From NCBI GenBank assembly GCA_965223835.1, contig CBDCXQ010000001.1:2852001-2916000 (forward strand): a stretch of DNA of 64,000 nucleotides, written 5' to 3'. A program made the position numbers and the translations under genes. Positions 8,311 through 16,352 of the stretch are shown one piece after another. This DNA comes from CAVYXZ01 sp965223835. Lineage in GTDB: Bacteria; Chloroflexota; Anaerolineae; Aggregatilineales; Phototrophicaceae. Numbering within the stretch: position 1 is the first letter of the stretch; each line of letters begins with the position of its first letter. The notes beneath the pieces were generated by a model. That model worked only from the letters and a program-made list of their open reading frames with translations. It ran no database searches and was not told the origin of the DNA.

Positions 8311-8775
8311 ATGAATGTTTCGATCAACATCAACGGAACCACTTACGAACGCGATATTGAACCACGTATGTTGCTGGTTCATTTCTTGCGCGATGAACTA
8401 GGTTTGACTGGTACCAAAATCGGCTGCGATACCAGCCAATGTGGAACCTGCACCGTTCACCTTGATGGTCAGGCTATCAAATCTTGTACCTGTCTCGCCG
8501 TTCAAGCTGATGGTCGCGAAGTCACGACGATTGAAGGCATCGGCAGCAGCGACGCATTGCATCCCATGCAAACCAGTTTCTGGGAAAATCATGGCCTCCA
8601 GTGTGGTTTCTGTACTCCCGGCATGATTATGGCAACCACCGCCATGTTACAAGACAACCCCAATCCCTCAGACGCCGAGATTCGTCATGGGCTTGAGGGC
8701 AACTTATGCCGCTGCACGGGCTATCACAACATTGTCAAAGCCGTTCAGGCGGTAGCCAGTGGAGGAGGTGATTAA
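8311..8775 (+). CDS. coxS: [2Fe-2S] subunit of a CoxSLM-type molybdenum hydroxylase
   Basis: This 154-residue iron-sulfur subunit carries two [2Fe-2S] clusters. The plant-type site is C39, C44, C47 and C59 (G-C-D-T-S-Q-C-G-T-C). The second site is C-G-F-C-T-P-G plus C-R-C-T-G-Y. It passes electrons from the molybdenum site in the next gene to the FAD subunit. ATG 8311 has a GGGAGG ribosome binding site at 8295-8300. It is directly adjacent to the large-subunit gene (no gap). The order S-L-M is the one usually seen for form II CoxL operons, while form I operons are M-S-L. Confidence 0.92.
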   Translation: MNVSININGTTYERDIEPRMLLVHFLRDELGLTGTKIGCDTSQCGTCTVHLDGQAIKSCTCLAVQADGREVTTIEGIGSSDALHPMQTSFWENHGLQCGFCTPGMIMATTAMLQDNPNPSDAEIRHGLEGNLCRCTGYHNIVKAVQAVASGGGD

Positions 8776-11145
8776 ATGGCTGTTGTGGGCAAAGCAATTA
8801 AAAGGACGGAAGACCCCCGGTTGATTACCGGTCAGGCAAAGTATCTTGAAGATATTCAACTGCCAGGCATGTCCTATGCCGCTATTCTTCGCAGCCCGCA
8901 TGCCCATGCCCGCATCAGAGCCATTAACACCGCCAAAGCTGCCGCTGTTCCCGGTGTGATCGGTGTATTCACCGGTCAGGATTTTGCTGACCTAAACCCA
9001 CTGCCCTGCGCCTGGCAAGCCGGCGGCGTTGACAACCACGTCAACACACCACGAGCGCTGGAAATCGATAAAGTCACGTTTACCGGTGCCGGGGTGGCTG
9101 TCGTCGTGGCGGAGAGTCGTTATATTGCCGAAGACGCGGTTAACCTGATCGAAGTCGATTGGGAGTTATTGCCGGTTATCGTGGATGCGGCTAAAGCGAC
9201 CCAGGCGGGCGCACCCCAGCTTCACGAAAACGCACCCAACAATATCGTCATGGACTGGCAATGCGGCGATCAAGCTGGCACAGATAGTTCATTGCAGGCC
9301 GCTGACGTAGTAGTCAAGCAAAAGATCGTCAATCAGCGCCTGATCCCGACGCCAATGGAACCGCGAGGCTGCATCGCCCAGTATGTATCAGCAACCGAAG
9401 AATTTACGGTCTGGATGACATCGCAGGCACCCCACGTGATGCGCTTGCTGATGACGGCTTTTGTCTTTGGCATCCCCGAAACCAAAATGCGCGTGATCGC
9501 ACCACAAGTGGGCGGTGGTTTTGGCGCGAAAATCTTCCTCTATCCAGAATATGTACTCGTCACGGCCTTAAGTCAAAAGCTGGGCCGCCCGGTTAAATGG
9601 ATGGAAACGCGCCAGGAGAATTATGTCGCCACGACGCACGGACGCGATCACATCACCGAAATCGAAGTTGGTGCCCAGCGTGATGGCACCATCACCGGTT
9701 TGAAAGTCAACACCTATGCCAATCTGGGTGGCGTCCTATCCACCATCGCCCCCGGCATCCCGACCACACTTTATGGCCGTCTTCTATCCGGCGCGTACAA
9801 GATCCCCAACATCTACTGTCATGTTTACGGTGTCTATACCAACACCGGTATGGTTGATGCCTATCGCGGCGCTGGTCGCCCGGAAGCCACATATGTAGTC
9901 GAACGCGCGGTTGACCTCATTGCTGCTGAACTCGGCCTTGACCCGGTAGATGTTCGAAGAAAAAATTTCATCCAGCCTGAAGACTTTCCTTATGATCCGG
10001 TGGGCATTCTCAATGGCCTGAAGTACGACAGCGGCGACTATGACAAAGCGCTTGATCTGGCGCTGAAGATCGCCGATTATGACGGTTTCCGGCAAGAACA
10101 GGCCGCTGCCCGCCAACAAGGACGCTATCTAGGTATTGGCTTTTCCAGCTATATCGAAATCTGTGGCGTTGCCCCCTCCGCCTGGATCGGCTTACCGGGT
10201 GAAGGCTGGGGCGCGGGCCTGTGGGAAAGTGCGAATGTCCGCGTTCACCTGACCGGCAAGGTCGTCGTCACCACCGGTTCCCAATCGCATGGTCAGGGCC
10301 ATGAAACCAGCGTCGCCCAGGTCACAGCCGATGAGTTGGGGATTGCTGTAGAAGATGTCATCGTCCAGCACAGCGATACACTCGGCACGCCATTTGGCTA
10401 TGGCACCTATGGCAGCCGCAGCACGGCGGTCGGGACGATTGCTGTTTACCGCAGCTTGCAGCGCATCAAAGATAAAGCCAAAGCCATCGGTGCGCACATG
10501 CTGGAGGCCGCTGTCGAAGATATTGTTTTCGAAGACGGCAAGGTCTTTGTCAAAGGCTCGCCGGACAACGCGAAGACGATTCAAGAAATCGCCGGGGCCG
10601 CAGCCGTCGCCTATGACCTGCCCGCCGGAATGGAACCGTTCCTTGATGACACCGCCTACTATGACCCGCCCAACTGCACCTATCCTTTCGGCACGCATAT
10701 CTGCGTTGTTGAGGTAGATCCCGAAACGGGTCAGGTCAATCTCAAGCGCTATATTGCGATTGATGATGTAGGCAAAGTCATCAATCCTATGATTGTGGAT
10801 GGTCAGGTTCATGGCGGCATTGTTCAGGGCGTCGCCCAGGCCCTATGGGAAGGTGCCATATATGACGATAACGGCCAGTTGGTCAGTGGCTCATTGATGG
10901 ATTATGCCCTGCCACGCGCTGATTTGTTACCCTCTTTAGAAGTTGACCGCACCGAAACACCCTCACCGGTCAACCCACTTGGCGTCAAAGGCGCGGGCGA
11001 AACCGGCACAATTGCTGCGACGCCTGCTGTTGTGAATGCAGTCGTTGACGCTCTATCGCCGTTGGGTGTTCGGCACATTGACATGCCCATGACTCCGCAA
11101 CGAGTCTGGCAAACTATTCAAGCACATAGCAACGGAGATAAATAA
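8776..11145 (+). CDS. coxL: Form II CoxL-like molybdenum hydroxylase large subunit
   Basis: The 789-residue large subunit belongs to the xanthine oxidase family. The active-site loop reads A-Y-R-G-A-G-R at residues 362-368. This is the form II signature; the selenium-free CO dehydrogenase signature of form I is A-Y-x-C-S-F-R. Other motifs are G-G-G-F-G-A-K, S-Q-S-H-G-Q-G-H-E and the C-terminal G-V-K-G-A-G-E-T-G with the catalytic Glu. Form II enzymes are widespread, but proof that they use CO physiologically is thin. The substrate is therefore uncertain (CO, an aldehyde or an N-heterocycle). It sits between coxS and coxM, with coxD, coxE and xdhC downstream, which supports a functional cox-type enzyme. 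Confidence 0.88.
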   Translation: MAVVGKAIKRTEDPRLITGQAKYLEDIQLPGMSYAAILRSPHAHARIRAINTAKAAAVPGVIGVFTGQDFADLNPLPCAWQAGGVDNHVNTPRALEIDKVTFTGAGVAVVVAESRYIAEDAVNLIEVDWELLPVIVDAAKATQAGAPQLHENAPNNIVMDWQCGDQAGTDSSLQAADVVVKQKIVNQRLIPTPMEPRGCIAQYVSATEEFTVWMTSQAPHVMRLLMTAFVFGIPETKMRVIAPQVGGGFGAKIFLYPEYVLVTALSQKLGRPVKWMETRQENYVATTHGRDHITEIEVGAQRDGTITGLKVNTYANLGGVLSTIAPGIPTTLYGRLLSGAYKIPNIYCHVYGVYTNTGMVDAYRGAGRPEATYVVERAVDLIAAELGLDPVDVRRKNFIQPEDFPYDPVGILNGLKYDSGDYDKALDLALKIADYDGFRQEQAAARQQGRYLGIGFSSYIEICGVAPSAWIGLPGEGWGAGLWESANVRVHLTGKVVVTTGSQSHGQGHETSVAQVTADELGIAVEDVIVQHSDTLGTPFGYGTYGSRSTAVGTIAVYRSLQRIKDKAKAIGAHMLEAAVEDIVFEDGKVFVKGSPDNAKTIQEIAGAAAVAYDLPAGMEPFLDDTAYYDPPNCTYPFGTHICVVEVDPETGQVNLKRYIAIDDVGKVINPMIVDGQVHGGIVQGVAQALWEGAIYDDNGQLVSGSLMDYALPRADLLPSLEVDRTETPSPVNPLGVKGAGETGTIAATPAVVNAVVDALSPLGVRHIDMPMTPQRVWQTIQAHSNGDK

Positions 11146-11147
11146 CG

Positions 11148-11999
11148 ATGTGGCCCAGTGAATTTGAATATCATCGCCCAGCCTCGTTGGCTGAAGCCCT
11201 CCAACTGCTGGCGGCCAACGACGATGCGAAGCTGCTGGCTGGAGGTCATAGCTTGCTCCCGGCCATGAAGCTACGTCTGGCTGAGCATAGCGCTTTGATC
11301 GACATTGGCCGCTTGAGCGAACTCAAAGGCATCAGCAATGGCAATGGCGTGAAGATTGGCGCGCTGGCAACCCATGCTGAGATCGCCGACGCGGCAGCTG
11401 TTCAATCCGCATTTCCCGCACTGGCAACGGCGACCGGTCTTGTTGGCGATCAACAGGTCCGCAACTGGGGCACCATCGGTGGCAATATCGCCCATGCCGA
11501 TCCCGCCTCAGACCCAACAACGGTCATTCTCGCCTATGATGGCACGATCAACATAGCCGGCAGCGCTGGCAGTCGATCAGTCAGCGCTGCCGATTTCTTC
11601 GTGGACCTGTTCACCGTTGATCTTGAACCCGGCGAAATCATCACCAGTATTGAGTTGCCCGATCATGGCGGCAAAAAGTCCGCTTATGTCAAGATGTCTC
11701 ATCCGGCCTCAAGGTATGCTGTCGTCGGCGTCTGCGTCGTGCTGGGTGTGAGTGGTTCAAGCTGCACCAGTGCCAGCGTGGCCGTTGGTGGCGCAACCGT
11801 GAAACCGGTGCGTTCTGCCGGGGCTGAAAGTGCGCTCGTCGGTTCCAGTCTGGATGATGCGGCGCTCAACGCGGCGGCTGAAGCGGTTAAAGCCGATATT
11901 GCTGATGACCTGATCGGTGATGTCAGCTTCCCCGAAGCCTATCGTCAGGAAATGGCTGGCGTCTATTTTAAACGAGCGGTACGCGCTGCCATTGGTTGA
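11148..11999 (+). CDS. coxM: FAD-binding subunit of the CoxSLM-type hydroxylase
   Basis: The 283-residue flavoprotein carries both FAD-contact motifs of the CoxM/XdhB family: A-G-G-H-S-L-L-P near residue 32 and T-I-G-G-N-I-A-H-A-D-P near residue 107. It takes electrons from the [2Fe-2S] subunit and delivers them to the quinone pool or another acceptor. It starts 3 bp after the large subunit stop and ends the S-L-M cassette. The length and domain order are normal (FAD-binding PCMH fold, then the C-terminal CO_deh_flav_C-like part). The region after about residue 195 is rich in Ser, Ala and Val. Confidence 0.92.
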   Translation: MWPSEFEYHRPASLAEALQLLAANDDAKLLAGGHSLLPAMKLRLAEHSALIDIGRLSELKGISNGNGVKIGALATHAEIADAAAVQSAFPALATATGLVGDQQVRNWGTIGGNIAHADPASDPTTVILAYDGTINIAGSAGSRSVSAADFFVDLFTVDLEPGEIITSIELPDHGGKKSAYVKMSHPASRYAVVGVCVVLGVSGSSCTSASVAVGGATVKPVRSAGAESALVGSSLDDAALNAAAEAVKADIADDLIGDVSFPEAYRQEMAGVYFKRAVRAAIG

Positions 12000-12007
12000 G
12001 ACTGGCC

Positions 12008-12036
12008 TTAACCTTCATCTTCAAAATGTGTATACT
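12008..12036 (+). promoter_or_regulatory. Possible promoter ahead of coxD
   Basis: A -10-like TATACT (12031-12036) has a 17-bp spacer to TTAACC (12008-12013, 4 of 6 matches to the -35 consensus). It lies just after the coxM stop, so the maturation genes could be transcribed separately from coxSLM. It is followed at once by the stem-loop at 12039-12067. Confidence 0.35.
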
Positions 12037-12038
12037 GG

Positions 12039-12067
12039 ATGGGCGTGGCATTTTTTGCTACGCCCAT
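12039..12067 (+). promoter_or_regulatory. Stem-loop between coxM and coxD
   Basis: A 12-bp stem with one G-U pair (ATGGGCGTGGCA with TGCTACGCCCAT) closes a five-T loop. No T-run follows it on the plus strand, so it is not a classical terminator. It would sit at the 5' end of a coxD transcript, or at the 3' end of a processed coxSLM message. Confidence 0.5.
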
Positions 12068-12102
12068 TACTGTCATATTCACCCTGATTGAGGCTTATGT
12101 TC

Positions 12103-13011
12103 ATGTACGAATCTGTTGATTCCGTTCAACAAGCACTGCATGAACAGGATTACATTGCCGAACGCGGCCTGGCGACGGCCATCTTCCTCTCGCTAAAACT
12201 CGGCAAACCCCTGTTCCTTGAAGGCGAGGCCGGTGTCGGTAAGACCGAAATCGCCAAAGTCCTTTCCCGTTTGTTGAACGCCGATCTCATCCGACTCCAG
12301 TGTTATGAAGGTCTCAATGCCAGCAGCGCATTGTATGAGTGGAACTATGCTTACCAGATGCTCCATCTCCGGTTACTGGAGGCCAGCGGTGCCGAGCGGG
12401 ATGCGATGGAAGCAGAGATTTTCACGCGCCGGTTTCTACAAACGCGCCCCCTGTTACAGGCGATTGAAACCAGCATTCAAGGTCAACCGCCGGTGCTGCT
12501 CATCGACGAAATTGACCGGGCCGATGAAGAATTCGAAGCTTTCTTATTGGAACTTTTATCCGATTTTCAGGTCTCGATTCCTGAACTGGGGACGATTGCA
12601 ACCGACACGCCGCCCATCGTTATCGTCACCTCGAACCGCACGCGTGAGGTACACGACGCGCTCAAACGGCGCTGTCTGTATTATTGGATCGATTATCCTT
12701 CGTTCGAAAAGGAATTGCGCATCGTCCGCACTAAAGCACCAGATGTCGAGCCGATGTTGGCTAAGCAAATCACTGCGTTTATTCAGGAAATGCGTGAGAT
12801 GGAACTGTTCAAGTCCCCCGGTGTGGCGGAAACGCTCGATTGGGTCGCGGCGCTGGTCACGCTCGATCAACGTGCCCTGTCACTGGATGTTGTCGCCGAA
12901 ACGCTGGGCGTTATCCTGAAATACCAGGACGATATTGACTTGCTCCAATCAGAAACGCTTGAGGCATTGCATCAACGCGCCATCTTGCAAGCCCAGAATA
13001 TGCCGGGGTAA
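12103..13011 (+). CDS. coxD: MoxR-family AAA+ ATPase, CoxD-like
   Basis: The 302-residue AAA+ ATPase has Walker A G-E-A-G-V-G-K-T (residues 41-48), Walker B V-L-L-I-D-E-I-D-R-A-D and a sensor region I-V-T-S-N-R-T-R-E. CoxD of Oligotropha is a MoxR ATPase that works with CoxE to sulfurate and insert copper into the CO dehydrogenase active site. The pairing with a VWA protein directly downstream (6-bp gap) is the same here. Three starts are in frame (TTG 12088, ATG 12097, ATG 12103). I chose 12103 because the GAGG at 12090-12093 is at proper distance. The gene ends in a normal length for the family. Confidence 0.85.
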   Translation: MYESVDSVQQALHEQDYIAERGLATAIFLSLKLGKPLFLEGEAGVGKTEIAKVLSRLLNADLIRLQCYEGLNASSALYEWNYAYQMLHLRLLEASGAERDAMEAEIFTRRFLQTRPLLQAIETSIQGQPPVLLIDEIDRADEEFEAFLLELLSDFQVSIPELGTIATDTPPIVIVTSNRTREVHDALKRRCLYYWIDYPSFEKELRIVRTKAPDVEPMLAKQITAFIQEMREMELFKSPGVAETLDWVAALVTLDQRALSLDVVAETLGVILKYQDDIDLLQSETLEALHQRAILQAQNMPG

Positions 13012-13016
13012 CTATC

Positions 13017-14261
13017 GTGAGCAATAATGGTGGCCCAGTTATTTTGCCAGATGGCAACATCCATGAGGGCGGCGAACTACTGCATAATCTGCTGCTCTTT
13101 GGCCGGGTTTGCAAGGCACTGGGCATGGATGTCACGCCCAATGGGATGATCGAAGTCGCGCACGCCCTGGCCTATGTTGATCTGGCACAGCGCAATGATG
13201 TTTTTCATACGATGCGGGCACTCATCGTCAACCGCCATCGCGACCTGGAATTGTTCGATCAGGCCTTCAAACTGTTCTGGCGCCGTCCAATTGATGATTG
13301 GGTTATGCTTGATCTGCCCGATATGCATACTGAGCCACCGCAGGGCATGAAATTTCTGATGCCCGCCGGGGCCGAACCGTCGCCAAATGGAGCTGATGCC
13401 GATACCACACCTGATCTCAAACTCACGGCGGTTGTGCCCACCTATAGTAATCAGGAAATTTTGCGTTACAAAGATTTCGCAGAAATGTCACCTGAAGAAC
13501 TGGCAATGGCAAGTCAGATTATGGAACATCTGCCCCAATCATTAGGCTTCCGGCGCACGCGTCGTTTGCGTCCCGGCAAAGGCCAGCGTATTGACCTGCG
13601 GCGTACCCTGCGCGAGAATATGCGCTATCAAGGTGAAATTCTACATTTGCCGACCAACACCACCAAATTAAAACCGCGCCCGGTCGTAACGATTTGTGAC
13701 ATCAGCGGCAGCATGGAACGCTATACTCGAATTTTCCTGCATTTTATGCACACATTCGCCAGCAGCATGGATCAAGTGGAATCATTTGTCTTCAGTGGGC
13801 ATCTGACCCGCATTACGCATCCGATACGGCATAAGTCGGTTGATCGGGCACTAGAAGAAGTTGGTTCAACCGTGAGCGATTGGGGTGGCGGCACCATGAC
13901 TGGCGAGGCGCTACGCCTTTTTAATTATCACTGGTCGCGCCGGGTACTGGGACGGGGTGCAATCGTTCTCTTAATTACCGATGGCTGGGACCGGGGCGAT
14001 CCGGAACTACTGCGACAGGAAACCGCCCGCCTGCAACGCAGTTGTTATCGTTTAATCTGGCTTAACCCTTTGCTTGACCTGCCGCAGTATGAACCCCTGA
14101 CTCGTGGGGCACAAGCCATGCTACCCTTTGTCGACGATTTCCTGCCGCTGCGAAATCTGGATAATTTGGAAATGGTCGTCAAAGCACTACAAGCACTCAC
14201 CTGGCGGCAGGGCGGACGCCAACCACACCGTCAACTAATAAAACACCAACATCATGCTTGA
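13017..14261 (+). CDS. coxE: VWA domain protein, CoxE-like
   Basis: The 414-residue protein has a C-terminal von Willebrand A domain. The MIDAS motif D-I-S-G-S falls at residues 228-232, followed by the conserved G-G-T-M-T-G (Thr of the metal site) and L-I-T-D-G-W-D-R-G-D. The N-terminal half is helical and family-specific (L-L-F-G-R-V-C-K-A-L-G-M-D). CoxE proteins partner with MoxR ATPases such as CoxD in maturation of molybdenum hydroxylases. The start is GTG 13017, five bases after the coxD stop. The 3' end overlaps the xdhC-like gene by 8 bp, which suggests translational coupling. Confidence 0.85.
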   Translation: MSNNGGPVILPDGNIHEGGELLHNLLLFGRVCKALGMDVTPNGMIEVAHALAYVDLAQRNDVFHTMRALIVNRHRDLELFDQAFKLFWRRPIDDWVMLDLPDMHTEPPQGMKFLMPAGAEPSPNGADADTTPDLKLTAVVPTYSNQEILRYKDFAEMSPEELAMASQIMEHLPQSLGFRRTRRLRPGKGQRIDLRRTLRENMRYQGEILHLPTNTTKLKPRPVVTICDISGSMERYTRIFLHFMHTFASSMDQVESFVFSGHLTRITHPIRHKSVDRALEEVGSTVSDWGGGTMTGEALRLFNYHWSRRVLGRGAIVLLITDGWDRGDPELLRQETARLQRSCYRLIWLNPLLDLPQYEPLTRGAQAMLPFVDDFLPLRNLDNLEMVVKALQALTWRQGGRQPHRQLIKHQHHA

Positions 14262-15276
14262 TATACTAGAATCTGTCGAAAATTGGCTCACGGAAAATCG
14301 TAACGTTGCCCTCGCAACTGTTGTGCAAACCTGGGGTTCAGCGCCGCGCGGCGTCGGCTCCAAGATGGCAATCACCGACGCGATGGCAATGGTCGGTTCG
14401 GTCAGCGGCGGTTGTGTCGAAACTGCCGTGATCGAAGAAGCATTGGAAAGCCTGAAAACTGGTAAACCGCGTCTGCTCACGTTTGGCGTCAGCGATGACA
14501 CCGCGTGGGATGTCGGCCTCACCTGTGGCGGTAAAATCAGCGTCTTTGTTGAACCGCTCGATAAAAATTGGTGGCCGGTAGCAGCAAAAGCAGTACGGGA
14601 AAATCAAATCGCTGCAACGGTCACGATAATCGAAGGTGAAGACGCTGGTCAAAAAGCGGTCTATGCGGCTGATGGCACAGTTGAATACGCGACGCAGGGC
14701 CTGAGTACGAACCAGCAAACTGCTTTTGCCACAGTCGCCCAGGCACAATTGCAATCAGGTCGGGCGACATCTGCGGAACAGGCTATTATGGTGGATGTGC
14801 ATCAACCGCGTCCACATCTGATTATTATCGGGGGGGTGCATGTTGCGATGCCCTTACAGCTATTTGCCCGCGAGGTCGGTTTTCGTGTCTCAGTGATCGA
14901 CCCTCGCCAGGTCTTCGCCACGCCGGAACGCTTCCCTGAGGTCGAATCCATCCTGCATAGTTACCCGGATAAGGCCCTGCCGCAATTAGGCCTCGACAAA
15001 AACACCTACATCGCTGTTCTCACTCACGATCCCAAAATCGACGACAAGGCGCTCATTACCGCGCTGCCCAGTGCCGTTCCCTATGTTGGCGTCCTCAGCA
15101 GTCAGCGCACGCACAAGCAACGGCTGGAACGACTCGCTGAAGCGGGGTTAACTCAGGAACAGACAAACCGCATTCGCACGCCCGTTGGCCTGGACATCGG
15201 TGCCAAAACACCAGAGGAGATTGCACTATGCATTCTGGCGGAAATCGTCGCGGTACGTAATGGGGTGTTAACATGA
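14254..15276 (+). CDS. xdhC: XdhC/CoxF-family maturation factor
   Basis: The 340-residue protein has the two halves of XdhC. The N-terminal XdhC_CoxI domain has G-S-A-P-R-G-V-G-S-K-M, G-S-V-S-G-G-C-V-E and L-T-C-G-G. The C-terminal Rossmann-like domain has L-I-I-I-G-G-V-H-V-A, V-I-D-P-R and the L-T-H-D-P-K-I-D-D-K-A-L stretch. XdhC binds sulfurated molybdenum cofactor and passes it to xanthine dehydrogenase-type enzymes. The Rossmann motif reads G-G-V-H instead of the usual G-A-G-H. It overlaps coxE by 8 bp and the next gene by 4 bp (ATGA), so coxE, xdhC and the molybdopterin-binding gene look co-translated. Confidence 0.88.
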   Translation: MLDILESVENWLTENRNVALATVVQTWGSAPRGVGSKMAITDAMAMVGSVSGGCVETAVIEEALESLKTGKPRLLTFGVSDDTAWDVGLTCGGKISVFVEPLDKNWWPVAAKAVRENQIAATVTIIEGEDAGQKAVYAADGTVEYATQGLSTNQQTAFATVAQAQLQSGRATSAEQAIMVDVHQPRPHLIIIGGVHVAMPLQLFAREVGFRVSVIDPRQVFATPERFPEVESILHSYPDKALPQLGLDKNTYIAVLTHDPKIDDKALITALPSAVPYVGVLSSQRTHKQRLERLAEAGLTQEQTNRIRTPVGLDIGAKTPEEIALCILAEIVAVRNGVLT

Positions 15277-16289
15277 AATTCGGCCCGCTGCCGGCAGCGG
15301 CAGCAGTTGGTCATGTGCTGGCCCATAATTTAGTGGATGCTGCCGGACACAAAATCTTGAGTAAGGGCCGGGTACTGACGGCAGAAGACCTGCCGACGCT
15401 GGAAAAACTCAATCTCGAAACTGTCATCGTCGCCCAGCTTGCCGCCACCGACCTGGACGAAAATGAGGGTGCCCGTCGGGTCGGCATCGCCGCCGCTGGA
15501 CCGGGCATCACCGTGAAATCGCCGGGCGTAGGCCGGGCTACCCTTCATGCCGACCATTACGGACCAGTCTACATTAACGTCCCGGCGCTAGAACGCTTGA
15601 ACAATATTGACGCGGGCATCACCCTGGCGACCCTACGCAATCATAGCCTGGTTCATCCCGGCGAACTGGTGACGCTGGTCAAGGTCATTCCATTCGGTAT
15701 CTCGGCGGCCCGGGTCGTTGACGTAGAGAGCACTGCCAACCATTATGCGCCGATTATCAGCGTGCGACCGCTACAACCATACTCGGTTGGCCTCATCATT
15801 TCCGGGCCAGAGAGCGCTCGTGAAAGGCTCGTCAAAGCCTTTGAAGCTCCGACCCGCAAACGTATCGAGAAGTTGCATAGCACATTAGATAGTGTGACCT
15901 ATGTTGCTCATCATGATACGGCGATCTGCCAGGCGATTGCCCAGCAGCTTACTGCTGGACGCAATCTGATCATCGTCGCCGGTATATCAGCGATCATCGA
16001 TAACAATGACGTAGTACCATCCGCTTTACGAGCTGCTGGCGGTGATGTCGCCCATTTCGGCGTGCCGGTTGATCCGGGCAGCCTGCTCATGCTGGGTTAT
16101 GTTGGCGCGGTGCCAGTATTGGGTGCGCCCAGTTGTATCAAATCGCCCAAGACGAACGTCATTGACTGGCTGCTCCCGCGCTTACTGGCGGGTGAACGCC
16201 TCACCCGTGCTGACCTCGTGGCGATGGGTCACGGCGGATTGTTGGATGACATCAGCGACCGGCCCATGCCCCGCCAATCAGCCGATTGA
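15273..16289 (+). CDS. Molybdopterin-binding domain protein (MoCF/MoeA-like) of the cox cluster
   Basis: The 338-residue protein has an N-terminal part (G-H-V-L-A-H-N-L) like MoeA/CoxF-type proteins, then a molybdopterin-binding MoCF-type domain in the second half. Signs of the latter are L-I-I-V-A-G-I-S-A-I-I-D, G-G-D-V-A-H-F-G-V-P-V-D-P-G and G-A-P-S-C-I-K-S-P-K-T-N. Such proteins occur beside XdhC and MobA-like genes and are thought to act on cofactor delivery or modification for molybdenum hydroxylases. The usual S-G-G substrate loop of MoeA/MogA is changed, so catalysis is uncertain. It starts within the xdhC stop (ATGA overlap) and ends the accessory run. Confidence 0.75.
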   Translation: MKFGPLPAAAAVGHVLAHNLVDAAGHKILSKGRVLTAEDLPTLEKLNLETVIVAQLAATDLDENEGARRVGIAAAGPGITVKSPGVGRATLHADHYGPVYINVPALERLNNIDAGITLATLRNHSLVHPGELVTLVKVIPFGISAARVVDVESTANHYAPIISVRPLQPYSVGLIISGPESARERLVKAFEAPTRKRIEKLHSTLDSVTYVAHHDTAICQAIAQQLTAGRNLIIVAGISAIIDNNDVVPSALRAAGGDVAHFGVPVDPGSLLMLGYVGAVPVLGAPSCIKSPKTNVIDWLLPRLLAGERLTRADLVAMGHGGLLDDISDRPMPRQSAD

Positions 16290-16352
16290 GCCGCGAATGG
16301 TGACAAACCGATGGGGTAAGATTTGTTTTTAGATAAGCGATTGTGATGTTAA

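Noticed and set aside
8235..8314. AAAGGAGG with a short frame before coxS, possible leader peptide
   Set aside because: The first possible start (TTG) is one base from the AAAGGAGG and too close for initiation; coxS has its own GGGAGG.
10192..10812. 206-codon open frame opposite the coxL-like gene
   Set aside because: It lies fully inside a well-supported gene on the other strand, lacks a ribosome binding site and has no family-like motif.
8776..11145. True (form I) aerobic CO dehydrogenase
   Set aside because: The active-site loop is A-Y-R-G-A-G-R, not A-Y-x-C-S-F-R, and the gene order is S-L-M.
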